This document shows, in pieces, positions 17,187 to 26,371 of a stretch of 64,000 bases of DNA. The notes under the pieces are model-generated. The model did not search any database, had not been told where the DNA came from, and worked only from the letters and a program-made list of their open reading frames with translations. This DNA is from Chloroflexota bacterium (GTDB lineage Bacteria > Chloroflexota > Anaerolineae > Anaerolineales > Anaerolineaceae), in NCBI GenBank assembly GCA_016887485.1, contig CP069394.1, forward strand, positions 2,108,001-2,172,000. The letters run 5' to 3'. The position numbers were made by a program, and so were the translations under genes. The first letter of the stretch is position 1, and every line of letters starts with the position of its first letter.

Positions 17187-18317
17187 TTACATCTGAGGAG
17201 GGAAACACCCACCGCGTTCAGTCACAAGCGCTCCCGTCTTGGCATTCTTAAAGCGCCGCATGGGATTGAGTTTGAGGGTATAGCCCTTCTTATGGGCCCA
17301 TTTGCCAAGCCGGCAAAGTTCTTCAAGCGATTTCTTCACGGCCAAACCGCGCTGGATGCCGAAACGGTAGGTGAAATAGCCGGGGTTGATTTCTAAATAA
17401 TCCAGAATGGATCGCCAGGCAGTCAGCAGGTCTTCGGGCGGCAGATATTTATTGACCGATTTAATAGTCCTGATAGGAAGATGCAAGTTGCGATAGAGCA
17501 CGTCCATCAGGGTCGGGTAAAACAACAGCCGGGCATAAGCCGGTCCATGTTTGACTTTCAGATCTTCTGGTATTGCAATGGACCCATTTTTACCAAGTAC
17601 TTTGATCTGGAGGTGATAAGCTTCATCCAGCCGGCGGGAAAATTGATGCAGGTCCTCTTCAGGGACAAGTTCGTTGATCTTTTGCAAAACGAGATTGGCG
17701 GATTGTTCTAAATTGGCTTTTAGGGATAGGTCGTTGTTGGGAATGGTTACCGGGGGGAGCAGTTCACCGACATTCATCACCAGCTTGGGGTGTTTGAGAT
17801 GCAGGGCTTTTCTCAGGCTGCCTTTAAGCCCGCCAAACCCGATGGGGAGAATTGGGGCCTGGGCCTTATAACTCAACCAGGCCACACCGGGCTGGGCTTG
17901 CATTTGGGCCGGGTCCCAGGTGCCTCCTTCCGGGAAGATGCCCAAGATGCCACCCTGTTTTAGGATGGCGAGAGATGCGTTTAACCCTTCACGGTCCAGG
18001 TTTCCCCGGTTGATTGGGACGAGGCCGTAGGTTTTGGCGAAAAAAGCGTAGTTGGGATCAAAGGGGATATCGCCATTCCCGATGAATTCCACCTGACCTG
18101 GCGTGAAAGCGATCATTAACGCTGCTTCCAGTTCGGCTACATGGTTACCGGCCAGGATAATGGGGCCTATTTTTGGTAGACGCTCCTGACCGGTGATCTC
18201 CACCCGGGAGAGGAGGGATAATAAAGCACGGGACAGGGCGCTCATGGTCTTTCTGACCAGAACATTGCGGGGGTATTTAATCCTCGTCGTAGCGGTTGGA
18301 CTCATTCTCAGCGGCAA
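17187..18317 (-). CDS. 1-acyl-glycerol-3-phosphate acyltransferase-like protein
   Basis: This protein of up to 376 residues has a PlsC-type acyltransferase domain: AGNHVAELEAALMIAF (motif I), LVPINRGNLDREGL (motif II) and GIFPEGGTWDP (motif III). Motif I reads H-X4-E rather than the usual H-X4-D, which is unusual for the catalytic dyad. About 170 extra C-terminal residues follow the domain and are not recognised. It would acylate lysophospholipid or a similar acceptor at the membrane. The start is uncertain: a TTG at 18317 or an ATG at 18305. Confidence 0.78.
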   Translation of the reverse strand: MPLRMSPTATTRIKYPRNVLVRKTMSALSRALLSLLSRVEITGQERLPKIGPIILAGNHVAELEAALMIAFTPGQVEFIGNGDIPFDPNYAFFAKTYGLVPINRGNLDREGLNASLAILKQGGILGIFPEGGTWDPAQMQAQPGVAWLSYKAQAPILPIGFGGLKGSLRKALHLKHPKLVMNVGELLPPVTIPNNDLSLKANLEQSANLVLQKINELVPEEDLHQFSRRLDEAYHLQIKVLGKNGSIAIPEDLKVKHGPAYARLLFYPTLMDVLYRNLHLPIRTIKSVNKYLPPEDLLTAWRSILDYLEINPGYFTYRFGIQRGLAVKKSLEELCRLGKWAHKKGYTLKLNPMRRFKNAKTGALVTERGGCFPPQM

Positions 18318-18469
18318 TTTTCTCTAGTTGTGATTTAAAGGGGCTGATGACAAAGATCAACAGCCCAGATAATTATAATGCAGTGTGCAAGTGTGAATTT
18401 CAAGCAGATTAACGGTTGGCAAGTATAATTAGCCTGTCCGTTGGATAGTAGAAACGTTTATGAGGCTTG

Positions 18470-19213
18470 ATGAATTTTTCAAAGATCAATTATCGTAGTT
18501 TTTGGGGACGATTACTCCGCTTGCCACTGCGCCTGATCCCAAAGCGGATGGCGATGCCGATTATGCAGGGCCGCCTGCGCGGTACGAAATGGATTGTTGG
18601 GGCGGGAGAACATGGATACTGGCTGGGCAGCTATGAGATGAACAAGCGTCTCGCCTTTGAACGGGAAATTACTCCCGGAACGGTAATGTATGACATCGGG
18701 GCGAACGTAGGTTATTTCAGTCTGCTGGCTGCGGAACTGGCTGGCCCGGAAGGTCAGGTCTATGCCTTTGAGCCACTGCCCAGAAATGTGAAATTCCTCG
18801 AAAAACATATAAAAATCAATAAATGCGATAATATCGAAATAGTGGAGGCTGCAGTCTCTGATCACAGCGGTGAAGTGCATTTTAACCTGGGCGCAAGCAC
18901 GGCGATGGGGCATATTGCTGAGTCGGGCGGCATCCAAGTTAAGATGGTTGCGCTGGATGAAATGCTGGCATCTGGTGAATTGCAACCACCGGACTATATG
19001 AAAGTGGATGTCGAAGGGGCCGAATACGAGGCCCTGAAAGGGGCCAGGACTCTGTTGGAGAAATACCATCCGCTCCTTTTCCTGGATACTCACCAGCGGG
19101 AAGCTCACCTTCCTACGATTGAGCTATTAAAAGAATTGGGCTATAAATTTGAGATACTGGATGGAAAATCACTGACTGCTACCAAGGAATTGATTGCCCG
19201 ATATCCCGACTAA
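18470..19213 (+). CDS. FkbM family methyltransferase
   Basis: This 247-residue protein has the SAM-binding segment VMYDIGANVGYFSLLAAELAG, then VYAFEPLPRNVKFLEKHI, and the FkbM hallmark PDYMKVDVEGAEYEALKGA. FkbM enzymes O-methylate sugars or other secondary-metabolite hydroxyls; the acceptor here is unknown. The ATG at 18470 has GAGG four bases before it. A TATAAT lies at 18424-18429 in the region divergent from the acyltransferase gene. Confidence 0.88.
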   Translation: MNFSKINYRSFWGRLLRLPLRLIPKRMAMPIMQGRLRGTKWIVGAGEHGYWLGSYEMNKRLAFEREITPGTVMYDIGANVGYFSLLAAELAGPEGQVYAFEPLPRNVKFLEKHIKINKCDNIEIVEAAVSDHSGEVHFNLGASTAMGHIAESGGIQVKMVALDEMLASGELQPPDYMKVDVEGAEYEALKGARTLLEKYHPLLFLDTHQREAHLPTIELLKELGYKFEILDGKSLTATKELIARYPD

Positions 19214-19486
19214 GCGGTCAACGGATTGATAGCCCACATTTAATTTAGTTTTGACATCTTCTGAAGCTGCCCTTTATCTAAAGTTCTTATACTAAGAATG
19301 AAAGTGGCGAGAATAATTAAAATGCCAACCGGTTTCGAAGTCCAAAGCGCATTTGCTAAAGTTATTGGCGATGCGCTTTATTGATTCTATGACCATTTAG
19401 ACGGGGGACTTGACAGATGGACTTTATTTCATTAATCTAGAATTAGTTTCCCTTTTTAATATAGACAGATTAGAGTTGGAGGTCAG
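19214..19486. other. Intergenic region with a hairpin and -35-like hexamers
   Basis: AAAGCGCAT (19344-19352) pairs with ATGCGCTTT (19371-19379), which could end the FkbM transcript. TTGACA hexamers occur at 19251-19256 and 19410-19415 without convincing -10 partners. I see no coding capacity here. Confidence 0.4.
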
Positions 19487-21394
19487 ATGAGATGCCCTAA
19501 TTGTCTTTACGAAAATCACGAACAGGTTGAGATTTGTGAGCGCTGCGGAGAATCGCTGCGCGGAGAAAACAAACTGTTTAACACCTGTCCCAGCTGTGGC
19601 TACATCAATGAAACCGGTGCTGATTTTTGTGAGTCCTGTGGGGAGGCAATGAGCCCCAGCGGTTTACGTAAATCTGCCCGAAAGAAGTTTGCCAAGAAAC
19701 AAAGACGCGCCAGGAAAGTCCGAACCCCGAGATCGGGTGGCGGCTGTTCATCGGGCTTATTTTTATTGATCCTTATCTTTATCGCTTTTTTCTTGTTAGG
19801 ATTAATCCAGGGAGAAGCAACATTTGAACCAGCTGAGGTCGCAGAACCGGAGACCTTATTGGTATTGCGGGGGACCTCAGATTTGGGCCTAGCGGAAGGT
19901 TCAAGCTTGAATGAATTTTCCGCCCGAGCAATTGATCCGGCAGGTGTCAACCGGTTGTCGCTGTATGTCGATGGGCAGTTGGTTGGCGCTCAGAATTATG
20001 GCGCGAATAATCAGGCCGATTACACCCCTGGGCTGGGATCTTTATCGGCAGGCGACCACACATTATTCATCCGATCTGTGAACGCCGAAGGCAAGACGGC
20101 TTATTCACAGGTGATAACAGTTCATGTGACAGCTGGCGGCGGTGGAGCCTTTTCACTGCCCGCAGATCCTAAGGGAAGCGGAGTTCCGACTGACATTCGG
20201 TTGAACAACCTGCTTGATGGAAAACGGATTGGCGTTAGCTGGGAAACAAAAGAGTCGGATATCGATAGTGTCAGGATCTATGCCCGTCCACCAGGCTCCT
20301 CAGGGCTGGTGTATCTGGCAGATATTGATGGTGAAGCAACCCAATATGACTTTCCAGTGGAACGTGAAGGGCGGTGGGAAGTTTACCTCTCGTATCTCAA
20401 CAGCGAGGGTTATGAAGGCGAACTTGGTTTTGCAGATCTGGTTGTAGGCGTGGATGTGGCCGCTCCAGAAGAGTCGCTCAAGGATTTGCCAGCCCCAATC
20501 CGTGTTGGTCTGGTGGTGCGGGCCTCGGATTGTCAACAGGCTGCCAGTCAGCTGGGTGCGGCACGGGATGAGTATTATGCCGCTTGTCTATCCGCAGTCA
20601 ACGATGGGCAGCACACTTTTCTTGTCTGGGATTGGCCAATTAGGTGGCAGGACGGTGTTCTATATACCAGGTCCGATGTTTTGGGTTTTGAGTTGAAATT
20701 GGTTCTGATGGATGCAGATGGGACGGCACTGGGTGAGCGGGTGACTGCCATTCCGTTCAGCAAAATACGCGGCGCGATCCGGACCAGTCAGGAAATCAAC
20801 TGTGGCGTTCAACGCAGTTGGTATGTGCGGGCCGTTGGACCGGAATCGGTTTCCGATTGGTCCTATGCCGGATCAGTTGCAGCCGAGAACTGTGCCCCGG
20901 AGAAACGGATTGGTGATGGCTGTGCGGGTCAGGCAGATGCTGTTGTAATGAGCGCTCTGCCGGGAGGCTTCATGCCGGACCTATTCTTCAAGGCGGCATG
21001 TGAAGGGCTGGACCTTTGTTATGCTGATGGCGCTATTGGACAGCCGAAAGTTGGTTGTGACAATTTATACCATTCAAACTTACTGGCGATTTGTGCCCAG
21101 AAGGAGGGTTTGGTTGATTATGGGATCTGTAAGAAAGTGGCTGAAGATTTTTACAATGCAGCCAATAGGCACGGATCAGCATATTACCCAATGGGGGCAA
21201 CTCTTGAAAAATGCTTCGAAGCGGATCACATTGCTGGGTGCTTCACGGGCAATCTAAGTGCGATGACCAATCAGAGCGGTGACAAGGTTCGGGCTGCAAC
21301 GATTTGGGTTGGAAGGGCTGCCTGGACCGGGTTAAGTCGCTTTGGACAAGGTGTGATTTGGGTCGTGGATCGAGTTATTGAAGCGTTCGACTAG
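19487..21394 (+). CDS. Double zinc-ribbon membrane protein with Ig-like extracellular part
   Basis: This 635-residue protein starts with two zinc ribbons (CPNC/CERC and CPSC/CESC, residues 3-49), a basic stretch (SARKKFAKKQRRARK) and one membrane helix (about 90-110). The rest is predicted to be outside the cell: an Ig-like module around 130-205 (LYVDGQLVGAQNYG), a fibronectin-like module around 230-320 (ISWETKESDIDSVRIYARPPGSSG-like strand pattern), and a cysteine-rich C-terminus. Similar zinc-ribbon/TM/beta-sandwich proteins are common in Anaerolineae, but their role is unknown. The ATG follows TTGGAGG. Confidence 0.65.
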   Translation: MRCPNCLYENHEQVEICERCGESLRGENKLFNTCPSCGYINETGADFCESCGEAMSPSGLRKSARKKFAKKQRRARKVRTPRSGGGCSSGLFLLILIFIAFFLLGLIQGEATFEPAEVAEPETLLVLRGTSDLGLAEGSSLNEFSARAIDPAGVNRLSLYVDGQLVGAQNYGANNQADYTPGLGSLSAGDHTLFIRSVNAEGKTAYSQVITVHVTAGGGGAFSLPADPKGSGVPTDIRLNNLLDGKRIGVSWETKESDIDSVRIYARPPGSSGLVYLADIDGEATQYDFPVEREGRWEVYLSYLNSEGYEGELGFADLVVGVDVAAPEESLKDLPAPIRVGLVVRASDCQQAASQLGAARDEYYAACLSAVNDGQHTFLVWDWPIRWQDGVLYTRSDVLGFELKLVLMDADGTALGERVTAIPFSKIRGAIRTSQEINCGVQRSWYVRAVGPESVSDWSYAGSVAAENCAPEKRIGDGCAGQADAVVMSALPGGFMPDLFFKAACEGLDLCYADGAIGQPKVGCDNLYHSNLLAICAQKEGLVDYGICKKVAEDFYNAANRHGSAYYPMGATLEKCFEADHIAGCFTGNLSAMTNQSGDKVRAATIWVGRAAWTGLSRFGQGVIWVVDRVIEAFD

Positions 21395-21596
21395 GATCCG
21401 CGGAATAAAATAATTGTCATCTGCAAGTACTATTCAGGGACGGTTTAACCCTTGCGCTGTAATCGTCCCTGTTAAATTTAACTTTCAATTTTGATGAAGA
21501 TTTCAGCCGTTTCGAAATCAGGGACGTTCTTACGAAAAACATTCAAAAACCAGTAATTTCAGGCATCAAACTCAAGAAATTCCTGAGAAAACGTAT

Positions 21597-21612
21597 TGTT
21601 TCACGTGAAACA
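21597..21612. promoter_or_regulatory. parS centromere site 1
   Basis: TGTTTCACGTGAAACA is a perfect palindrome identical to the widely conserved bacterial parS consensus bound by ParB. Confidence 0.92.
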
Positions 21613-21653
21613 TTGGGATTAGGAAGCTGGAATTTTGGCCTAAGACGCTCCGA

Positions 21654-21669
21654 TGTTTCACGTGAAACA
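21654..21669. promoter_or_regulatory. parS centromere site 2
   Basis: This is a second exact TGTTTCACGTGAAACA, 57 bp from the first. Two perfect copies so close together exclude chance and mark the origin-proximal centromere. parA and parB are not in the window. Confidence 0.92.
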
Positions 21670-21725
21670 TTTTAACCGGCTTGACACCAGCAGGGGGTTG
21701 GATTAACGTTGGGGTGGAGTGACTT

Positions 21726-22223
21726 ATGCCTTTTTTGATCCGTGTTTTTAATTCAATTCCTATCGGCCCCGTTGATCCTCAGGAAGTTCTGGCTGCGATT
21801 ACCGCATCCAATTACCAGACACTCTGTCGACAGTATGGGTTGGATCCGGTGCTGATCGAGCCTGGCCTTTCGCAATTGAGTGTCCTGACAGCGCCGGATT
21901 TGGCCGCACCTTTCTTCACTGTGGTTTACCGGGAAAACGGTGAGCCGCCGATTGTGGTTAACATTGACGAGTGGGACGCGAGAAATTTTGAGGCCGTGGC
22001 CTTTGTACCACCGGCAGGTCTGCGGAGTGTGTTTTTTGATGCCGTGCAGTTGGTCAGTATTGAGCTGGAGGAGGATCAACTGCAGGATCTGGGGTTGCTG
22101 CTGGCTTATGAGGTGGCGCGGTGGGCAGCCTTTCAGGGTAAAGGCATTCTGCTGGGACTGGATGGGCGTTGGTATCGGTTAAACGCCCATAAGGCATTTC
22201 TGCCTGTGGGTGATCCGAGTTAG
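21726..22223 (+). CDS. Hypothetical protein next to the parS sites
   Basis: This 165-residue soluble protein is not recognised. It has no signal peptide, membrane segment or cysteine motif (a single Cys near residue 34). It begins MPFLIRVFNSIPIGPVDPQEV and ends GLDGRWYRLNAHKAFLPVG, suggesting an alpha/beta fold. The ATG lacks a strong ribosome binding site, with only GGGGTGGAG about 9 bases upstream. It converges on the PEP/pyruvate-binding gene. Confidence 0.6.
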   Translation: MPFLIRVFNSIPIGPVDPQEVLAAITASNYQTLCRQYGLDPVLIEPGLSQLSVLTAPDLAAPFFTVVYRENGEPPIVVNIDEWDARNFEAVAFVPPAGLRSVFFDAVQLVSIELEEDQLQDLGLLLAYEVARWAAFQGKGILLGLDGRWYRLNAHKAFLPVGDPS

Positions 22224-22238
22224 CTTATCTCGAATGGC

Positions 22239-24584
22239 TTATTGCAGGCGACCGTTGCGCCCCCTGAGGGATTCTTCTAAAAAAGCTAGAGCTCTTTCTT
22301 CCTCGCCGTTCATTATTAGTTCCAAATGATGATTGGGTTTATAGTCGCTGACCTTAATCAGGCGCAGGCGGTCAAATAGGGCAGGTTCCACTTCGATCCA
22401 TTCGGCCAGGCGGTTGGGCGTGTCATAGAAGAAATTCCGATTGAAGTTGTCTTCGCCAATGTATGTCGCCAGGGGGAAGATTTGTCCTTCCAGCAGGTCC
22501 TGGAAGAAATGCGTACCCAGAGAGGGTTCCGGGGCGGGACCAATGCCTTCGCCGGAAAGCTCCACCAGGGCTTTACTGTTGAAGATGTCCGCGTAATCCA
22601 CGTGGACACCGAGATCCGGGTTGGAAGTGCCCCAACGACCGGGACCTACACAGATGAAGCTCTCGTTGCTCAGGGCGGCATTAAGTCGTCCGATGGCGCG
22701 CTCGAGTTTGTTGCGGGCGGATTGTGATGACAGAGAGAAGTAGCTCTCCGGGGGCACGAAGAGGACATAGGTGATCTCTTCCAACCAGCCACCGGCCACC
22801 ATGATGCTCGATGAAAAGATGGTGTTTTCGGGGGTGATATTCTGGGGAATGCTGACCCGGTTGCCTTCTTTCATGTAACTGAGCGGGCGGCACTGAATGA
22901 TCGAGATTTTGATATCCGGTTTCCCGTTGTCCTCAACGACATCAGCGATAAATTCCACATCCACCGGTGAATCATATTCCTTTTCGATCGCATTCAGCAA
23001 ATACCGCATCCTTTCAGCAAAGGGTGTCCGTCGGAGCAACTCTTCAAAGGTCATGATCAATTGTGAGGGTTCAGCGTCGACCAACCGGGAGCGGATAGAA
23101 CGGAAATAACCTTCCTGATCCACCTGAGCCAGGTAACGCAGGGGTGGGTAGTCGCCTTTGAGTACTTCGTGAATCGGCAGGGTTTTGAGCTTGTTCTCTT
23201 TGAGATCGATCAGGTCAACATACTGCTGAGAATAGCGTCGAATGGATTGAGCGGTGTTCGATGGGCGCAGGGTGGGGTGGCTGAGAGCAACCAACCGGGG
23301 GTAGTCATTGCCCACACGGTCCACAGCTCGGGTGCCCAGGCCCCAGACCAACCGGATGAAACCATCTTCGGGACGGATCTGCGGGGACCAGCGATACTGG
23401 TTGTGGCTGAAGGCCACACCGGAGAGGTCCGGCAGATAGTAATCTCCAAATTGGTTGCCTTCCACGGTCTGGATTAGCACGGCCATCCGCTCATCATAAT
23501 CCTGAAGCCCGCGACTTCGCCGGTAGAGTTGGGCGGTAGGGTTGAGCGTGGAGGCATAGATCCGGGCAATGGCTTTGGTGAGCGCCTTCATGTTTTCCTG
23601 AATATCACCCTGATTGGGCAGGAAGATGCTATCATATTTCCCCGCAAAGGCCGTTCCAAAATTGTCTTCCAGCAAACTGGAGGAGCGTACGATCAGCGGC
23701 CGTTTGCCCACTGAGGTGACCAAGGTTTCAAGGCGCTGGATGATACTTGGCGGGAAGTCGCCGTTGGTGAAGTCTTCGACGATCTTGGGGTAGTCCCTTC
23801 GCATCTCGTCTTCGGGCTTGTATTTTTGGTCATTCCAATGATGGAAGTTGTTGATTGAAATAAAGGTATACAGCAAATCTGACCCGAGGAAATAGGATTC
23901 GGGCGTTCGAAGGTTTTGGCGAAGCTCCTCATTGGGGCTTTGTTCCAGGATCTTATAGGCCAACAGCATGCCGGCTGCTTTGCCGCCGATTCGCCCATGG
24001 CCAATCTTGTGGCGGCGGATTTCAGCCAGGTCGGACATGGTGAACCAATTACGGGCAATGTTGATGTAGCGCAGCTGGTCGCTGATCATGTTGCGGATCA
24101 GCACCACTTTGATCTCCCGCAGGCGCGGTTCCATGTGCCTGCGCTTGGCGGGGGGCAGGTTCTCAATCGTCATCCCCTGGTTGAAGAGCATTTCCTGGGG
24201 AGCGACTTCCGGATTGAATTCATACAATGCTTCGTGGGTGGTGACGCCCCGCTCGTTCAACACTTCTTCAATCAATTCCTCGATCAACTCAAAGCTGAGA
24301 TGGTGGCTGAAATAAAAGTCCGTCAGTTGGTCACGCACTCTGGCCTTGCGGCGTTCCCAGACCTCAGCGGGCTCTTCGATTTGAGGACGCTGCAGGCCCT
24401 CACGTTCCTGTGATTGGATGGCCTTGCGAATGACTTCCTGTTCAAAATCATTGGAATCCAGGAATTTGCGGTTGAAAAGCTCCCGCCGCATCAGATCTCG
24501 GACGCGGGAGGAGAGGATTGGATATTGGGCGAGCGCCAGATAAACGCTTAGCAACCGGTCGGTTGCGCTGGGAGGTAATGTCAT
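22239..24584 (-). CDS. PEP/pyruvate-binding (PPDK N-terminal) domain protein
   Basis: This 781-residue protein contains the ATP-grasp nucleotide-binding domain of pyruvate phosphate dikinase and PEP synthase: GRIGGKAAGMLLAYKIL near residue 200 and PLIVRSSSLLEDNFGTAFAGKYDSIF near 295-320. It continues with ISIIQCRPLS near 575. The phosphohistidine and PEP-binding domains of real PEP synthase are absent. About 190 helical residues precede the domain and about 200 follow it. It may be a phosphotransferase of unknown acceptor. It precedes no obvious partner; dnaN lies upstream on the same strand. Confidence 0.75.
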   Translation of the reverse strand: MTLPPSATDRLLSVYLALAQYPILSSRVRDLMRRELFNRKFLDSNDFEQEVIRKAIQSQEREGLQRPQIEEPAEVWERRKARVRDQLTDFYFSHHLSFELIEELIEEVLNERGVTTHEALYEFNPEVAPQEMLFNQGMTIENLPPAKRRHMEPRLREIKVVLIRNMISDQLRYINIARNWFTMSDLAEIRRHKIGHGRIGGKAAGMLLAYKILEQSPNEELRQNLRTPESYFLGSDLLYTFISINNFHHWNDQKYKPEDEMRRDYPKIVEDFTNGDFPPSIIQRLETLVTSVGKRPLIVRSSSLLEDNFGTAFAGKYDSIFLPNQGDIQENMKALTKAIARIYASTLNPTAQLYRRSRGLQDYDERMAVLIQTVEGNQFGDYYLPDLSGVAFSHNQYRWSPQIRPEDGFIRLVWGLGTRAVDRVGNDYPRLVALSHPTLRPSNTAQSIRRYSQQYVDLIDLKENKLKTLPIHEVLKGDYPPLRYLAQVDQEGYFRSIRSRLVDAEPSQLIMTFEELLRRTPFAERMRYLLNAIEKEYDSPVDVEFIADVVEDNGKPDIKISIIQCRPLSYMKEGNRVSIPQNITPENTIFSSSIMVAGGWLEEITYVLFVPPESYFSLSSQSARNKLERAIGRLNAALSNESFICVGPGRWGTSNPDLGVHVDYADIFNSKALVELSGEGIGPAPEPSLGTHFFQDLLEGQIFPLATYIGEDNFNRNFFYDTPNRLAEWIEVEPALFDRLRLIKVSDYKPNHHLELIMNGEEERALAFLEESLRGRNGRLQ

Positions 24585-24783
24585 TGCAGGTCTGCCTCTT
24601 CTAAGGACTTCTTAACAGGATAATTCTAATGGATTCTTTCAAAAGTGGCGAATCTTAAAGGGCGAATCAATTTAATTATATTAGACTAAGCCGATAGTTA
24701 TTATCTCAGATACTATGCCCTGTGTTCCATTATCTGAAGAAAAAAAGGGGTAGGTTTCTGCGCAGCGAATTTTTCAAAACAAA

Positions 24784-24809
24784 AAGCACCTGACCAGTGC
24801 CAGGTGCTT
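24784..24809 (-). terminator. Intrinsic terminator of dnaN
   Basis: AAGCACCTG (24784-24792) pairs with CAGGTGCTT (24801-24809). On the minus strand the stem is followed by TTTTTGTTTTG. Confidence 0.85.
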
Positions 24810-24830
24810 ATAATCTCTTGATAAAATAGC

Positions 24831-25967
24831 TCAGCCGATGTGCATGGGCATGATGATGTGCTTGAAGTGATCGTCGCCCTGGGGCCTGATCAGGCCGGGG
24901 GTGTTGGCGGCATTCGTCTCCAGCCAGACATTATCTGCTTTCACCACTTCCAGCACCTCCCGCAGGAAGCGGACATTGAAAGCAACCAGCAGTGGGACAC
25001 CTTCCACAGAGGCATCCACCAGTACTTCTGAGGAGCCGGTCTGCTCGGATTGAGCTGAGATTTCCAGGGTGCCGACACTGGCGTCGTCGGTTTCAGGGAT
25101 GATGTTCAGCCGGGCCACGTTAGTGCCCTCACGGGCGATGATCTCAGACTGCTTGCAGGCTTTGAGCAGGCCAGCAGTGGAGAGCAGGGTGTGGGTTTTG
25201 AAGTTTTGAGGGATGATCGCCCGATAATCCGGGAAATTACCTTCGATCAACTGGGAAGCCAGCTCTAGATTGTCCATATGGAAGATCACCTGACCGCGGT
25301 CTGGCGGGAAGGTCATTACCAGGGTGCCATCTGTGCCGCCGCCGATGATTCGGGCCAGTTCGATCAGTGCCCGGGCGGGGATGATAGCTTCAATCGGCCG
25401 GGAAACGGCATTGGGGATGTCGTCTTCGCGGATGGAGATCCGGAACCCGTCGGTTGCGGCCATGGTGATATGATCACCGTCCAATTTGAGCAGTACGCCG
25501 GTCAGAACGGGGCGGGCTTCATCCATGGAGGCTGCAAAAGCAACCTGCTGGACCATTTCCTTGAAGTTTGCAACGTTCAGCGGGACGCCTTCATCGATAT
25601 TGGGCTCGGGAATTGGCGGGAATTCTTCGGCATCAATCCCTTTGATGTTGGTCTCGGATGTGCCGCATTTCACATTGAGGGTATGGGTGCTGTTATCCAG
25701 GATGAGAGAGACCTGTTCGTTCGGTAAATTGCTAACAAGATCCGTGAACGTCCGCGATGGAACGGTGATTGCCCCTTCACCTTCGACTTTTGCGCCCATC
25801 CAACAGGTGATCCCCAGTTCGAGGTTGGTCGCGGAAAGACGCAGGCGGCCATCATCGGTTTTGATCAGGATATTTGATAGCACGGGCAGGGTGCTGCGGG
25901 GGGAGACAGCCCGTGAAACGATACTGACACAGTGGGCAAGTTGTTGTTGATTGACGAAAACTTTCAT
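24831..25967 (-). CDS. dnaN: DNA polymerase III subunit beta (sliding clamp)
   Basis: This 378-residue protein has the length of the family and its landmark segments: MKVFVNQQQLAHCVSIVSRAV, STLPVLSNILIKT, SATNLELGI, DGFRISIRE and a C-terminal HIIMPMHIG ending the third domain. The clamp tethers replicative polymerase to DNA. Here it stands alone, with its own terminator, about 12 kb from the oriC-like region, instead of beside dnaA. It has no operon partner on either side. Confidence 0.96.
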   Translation of the reverse strand: MKVFVNQQQLAHCVSIVSRAVSPRSTLPVLSNILIKTDDGRLRLSATNLELGITCWMGAKVEGEGAITVPSRTFTDLVSNLPNEQVSLILDNSTHTLNVKCGTSETNIKGIDAEEFPPIPEPNIDEGVPLNVANFKEMVQQVAFAASMDEARPVLTGVLLKLDGDHITMAATDGFRISIREDDIPNAVSRPIEAIIPARALIELARIIGGGTDGTLVMTFPPDRGQVIFHMDNLELASQLIEGNFPDYRAIIPQNFKTHTLLSTAGLLKACKQSEIIAREGTNVARLNIIPETDDASVGTLEISAQSEQTGSSEVLVDASVEGVPLLVAFNVRFLREVLEVVKADNVWLETNAANTPGLIRPQGDDHFKHIIMPMHIG

Positions 25968-26090
25968 CGGGTGGGCACCTCTCCTGTCGTCCGTTAGTGA
26001 TCTTCTTAATCAATCTAAAGTATACAACGAAGGTCAAATTTTTACCAGTTTAGGGCCTCTTGGCGGGGTAGAAGAGGAGTATTGTTACTC

Positions 26091-26184
26091 TTTGGTGCGC
26101 TCAAAATCGGAGCGCACCCTACGATGATAGGTTGCAAAACAATATAGTATTTGTAGGGTGTGCAGTGTTCTTCTACGCACCAAA
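26091..26184. repeat. Hairpin repeat, family A, copy 1
   Basis: A 94 bp unit has 9 bp terminal inverted repeats (TTTGGTGCG / CGCACCAAA). The left part is a perfect hairpin GGTGCGCTC (26094-26102) / GAGCGCACC (26110-26118). Related sequence recurs at 43085-43335 and 58670-58700. Confidence 0.7.
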
Positions 26185-26208
26185 TTAAAGGGGTGATGGG
26201 GCCTTCCG

Positions 26209-26237
26209 TTGACAGTCCACCCTGAGTGCAGTATGCT
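26209..26237 (+). promoter_or_regulatory. Promoter of the SRP RNA gene
   Basis: TTGACA (26209-26214) and TATGCT (26232-26237) are separated by 17 bp and place the start of transcription at about 26244. Confidence 0.85.
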
Positions 26238-26244
26238 TAACCAC

Positions 26245-26349
26245 GTCCGGGTGGGACCGGCGCGGCGGAGCCCTGCGAACCCCGTCAGGTCCGAAAGGAA
26301 GCAGCGGTAAGGAGGTATCTCCGGGTGCCGCCGGGAATCCTGCTCGGAC
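26245..26349 (+). ncRNA. ffs: Signal recognition particle RNA, small bacterial type
   Basis: The region contains the highly conserved SRP domain IV loop GTCAGGTCCGAAAGGAAGCA, in which the GGAA-type tetraloop is GAAA. It is closed by GTCCGG...CGGAC pairing of the two ends (26245 and 26349). The size of about 105 nt fits the 4.5S type without an Alu domain. It binds Ffh and targets ribosomes to the membrane. A run of eight T follows directly at 26351-26358 as terminator. Confidence 0.93.
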
Positions 26350-26371
26350 ATTTTTTTTGCCTAAAACACGT

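Larger units (their letters stand above)
21395..21725. other. Intergenic segment carrying the parS pair
   Basis: This 331 bp gap holds a hairpin (CAGGGACG at 21435-21442 with CGTCCCTG at 21464-21471), probably the end of the preceding transcript, and two parS sites further right. I find no coding sequence. Confidence 0.6.
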
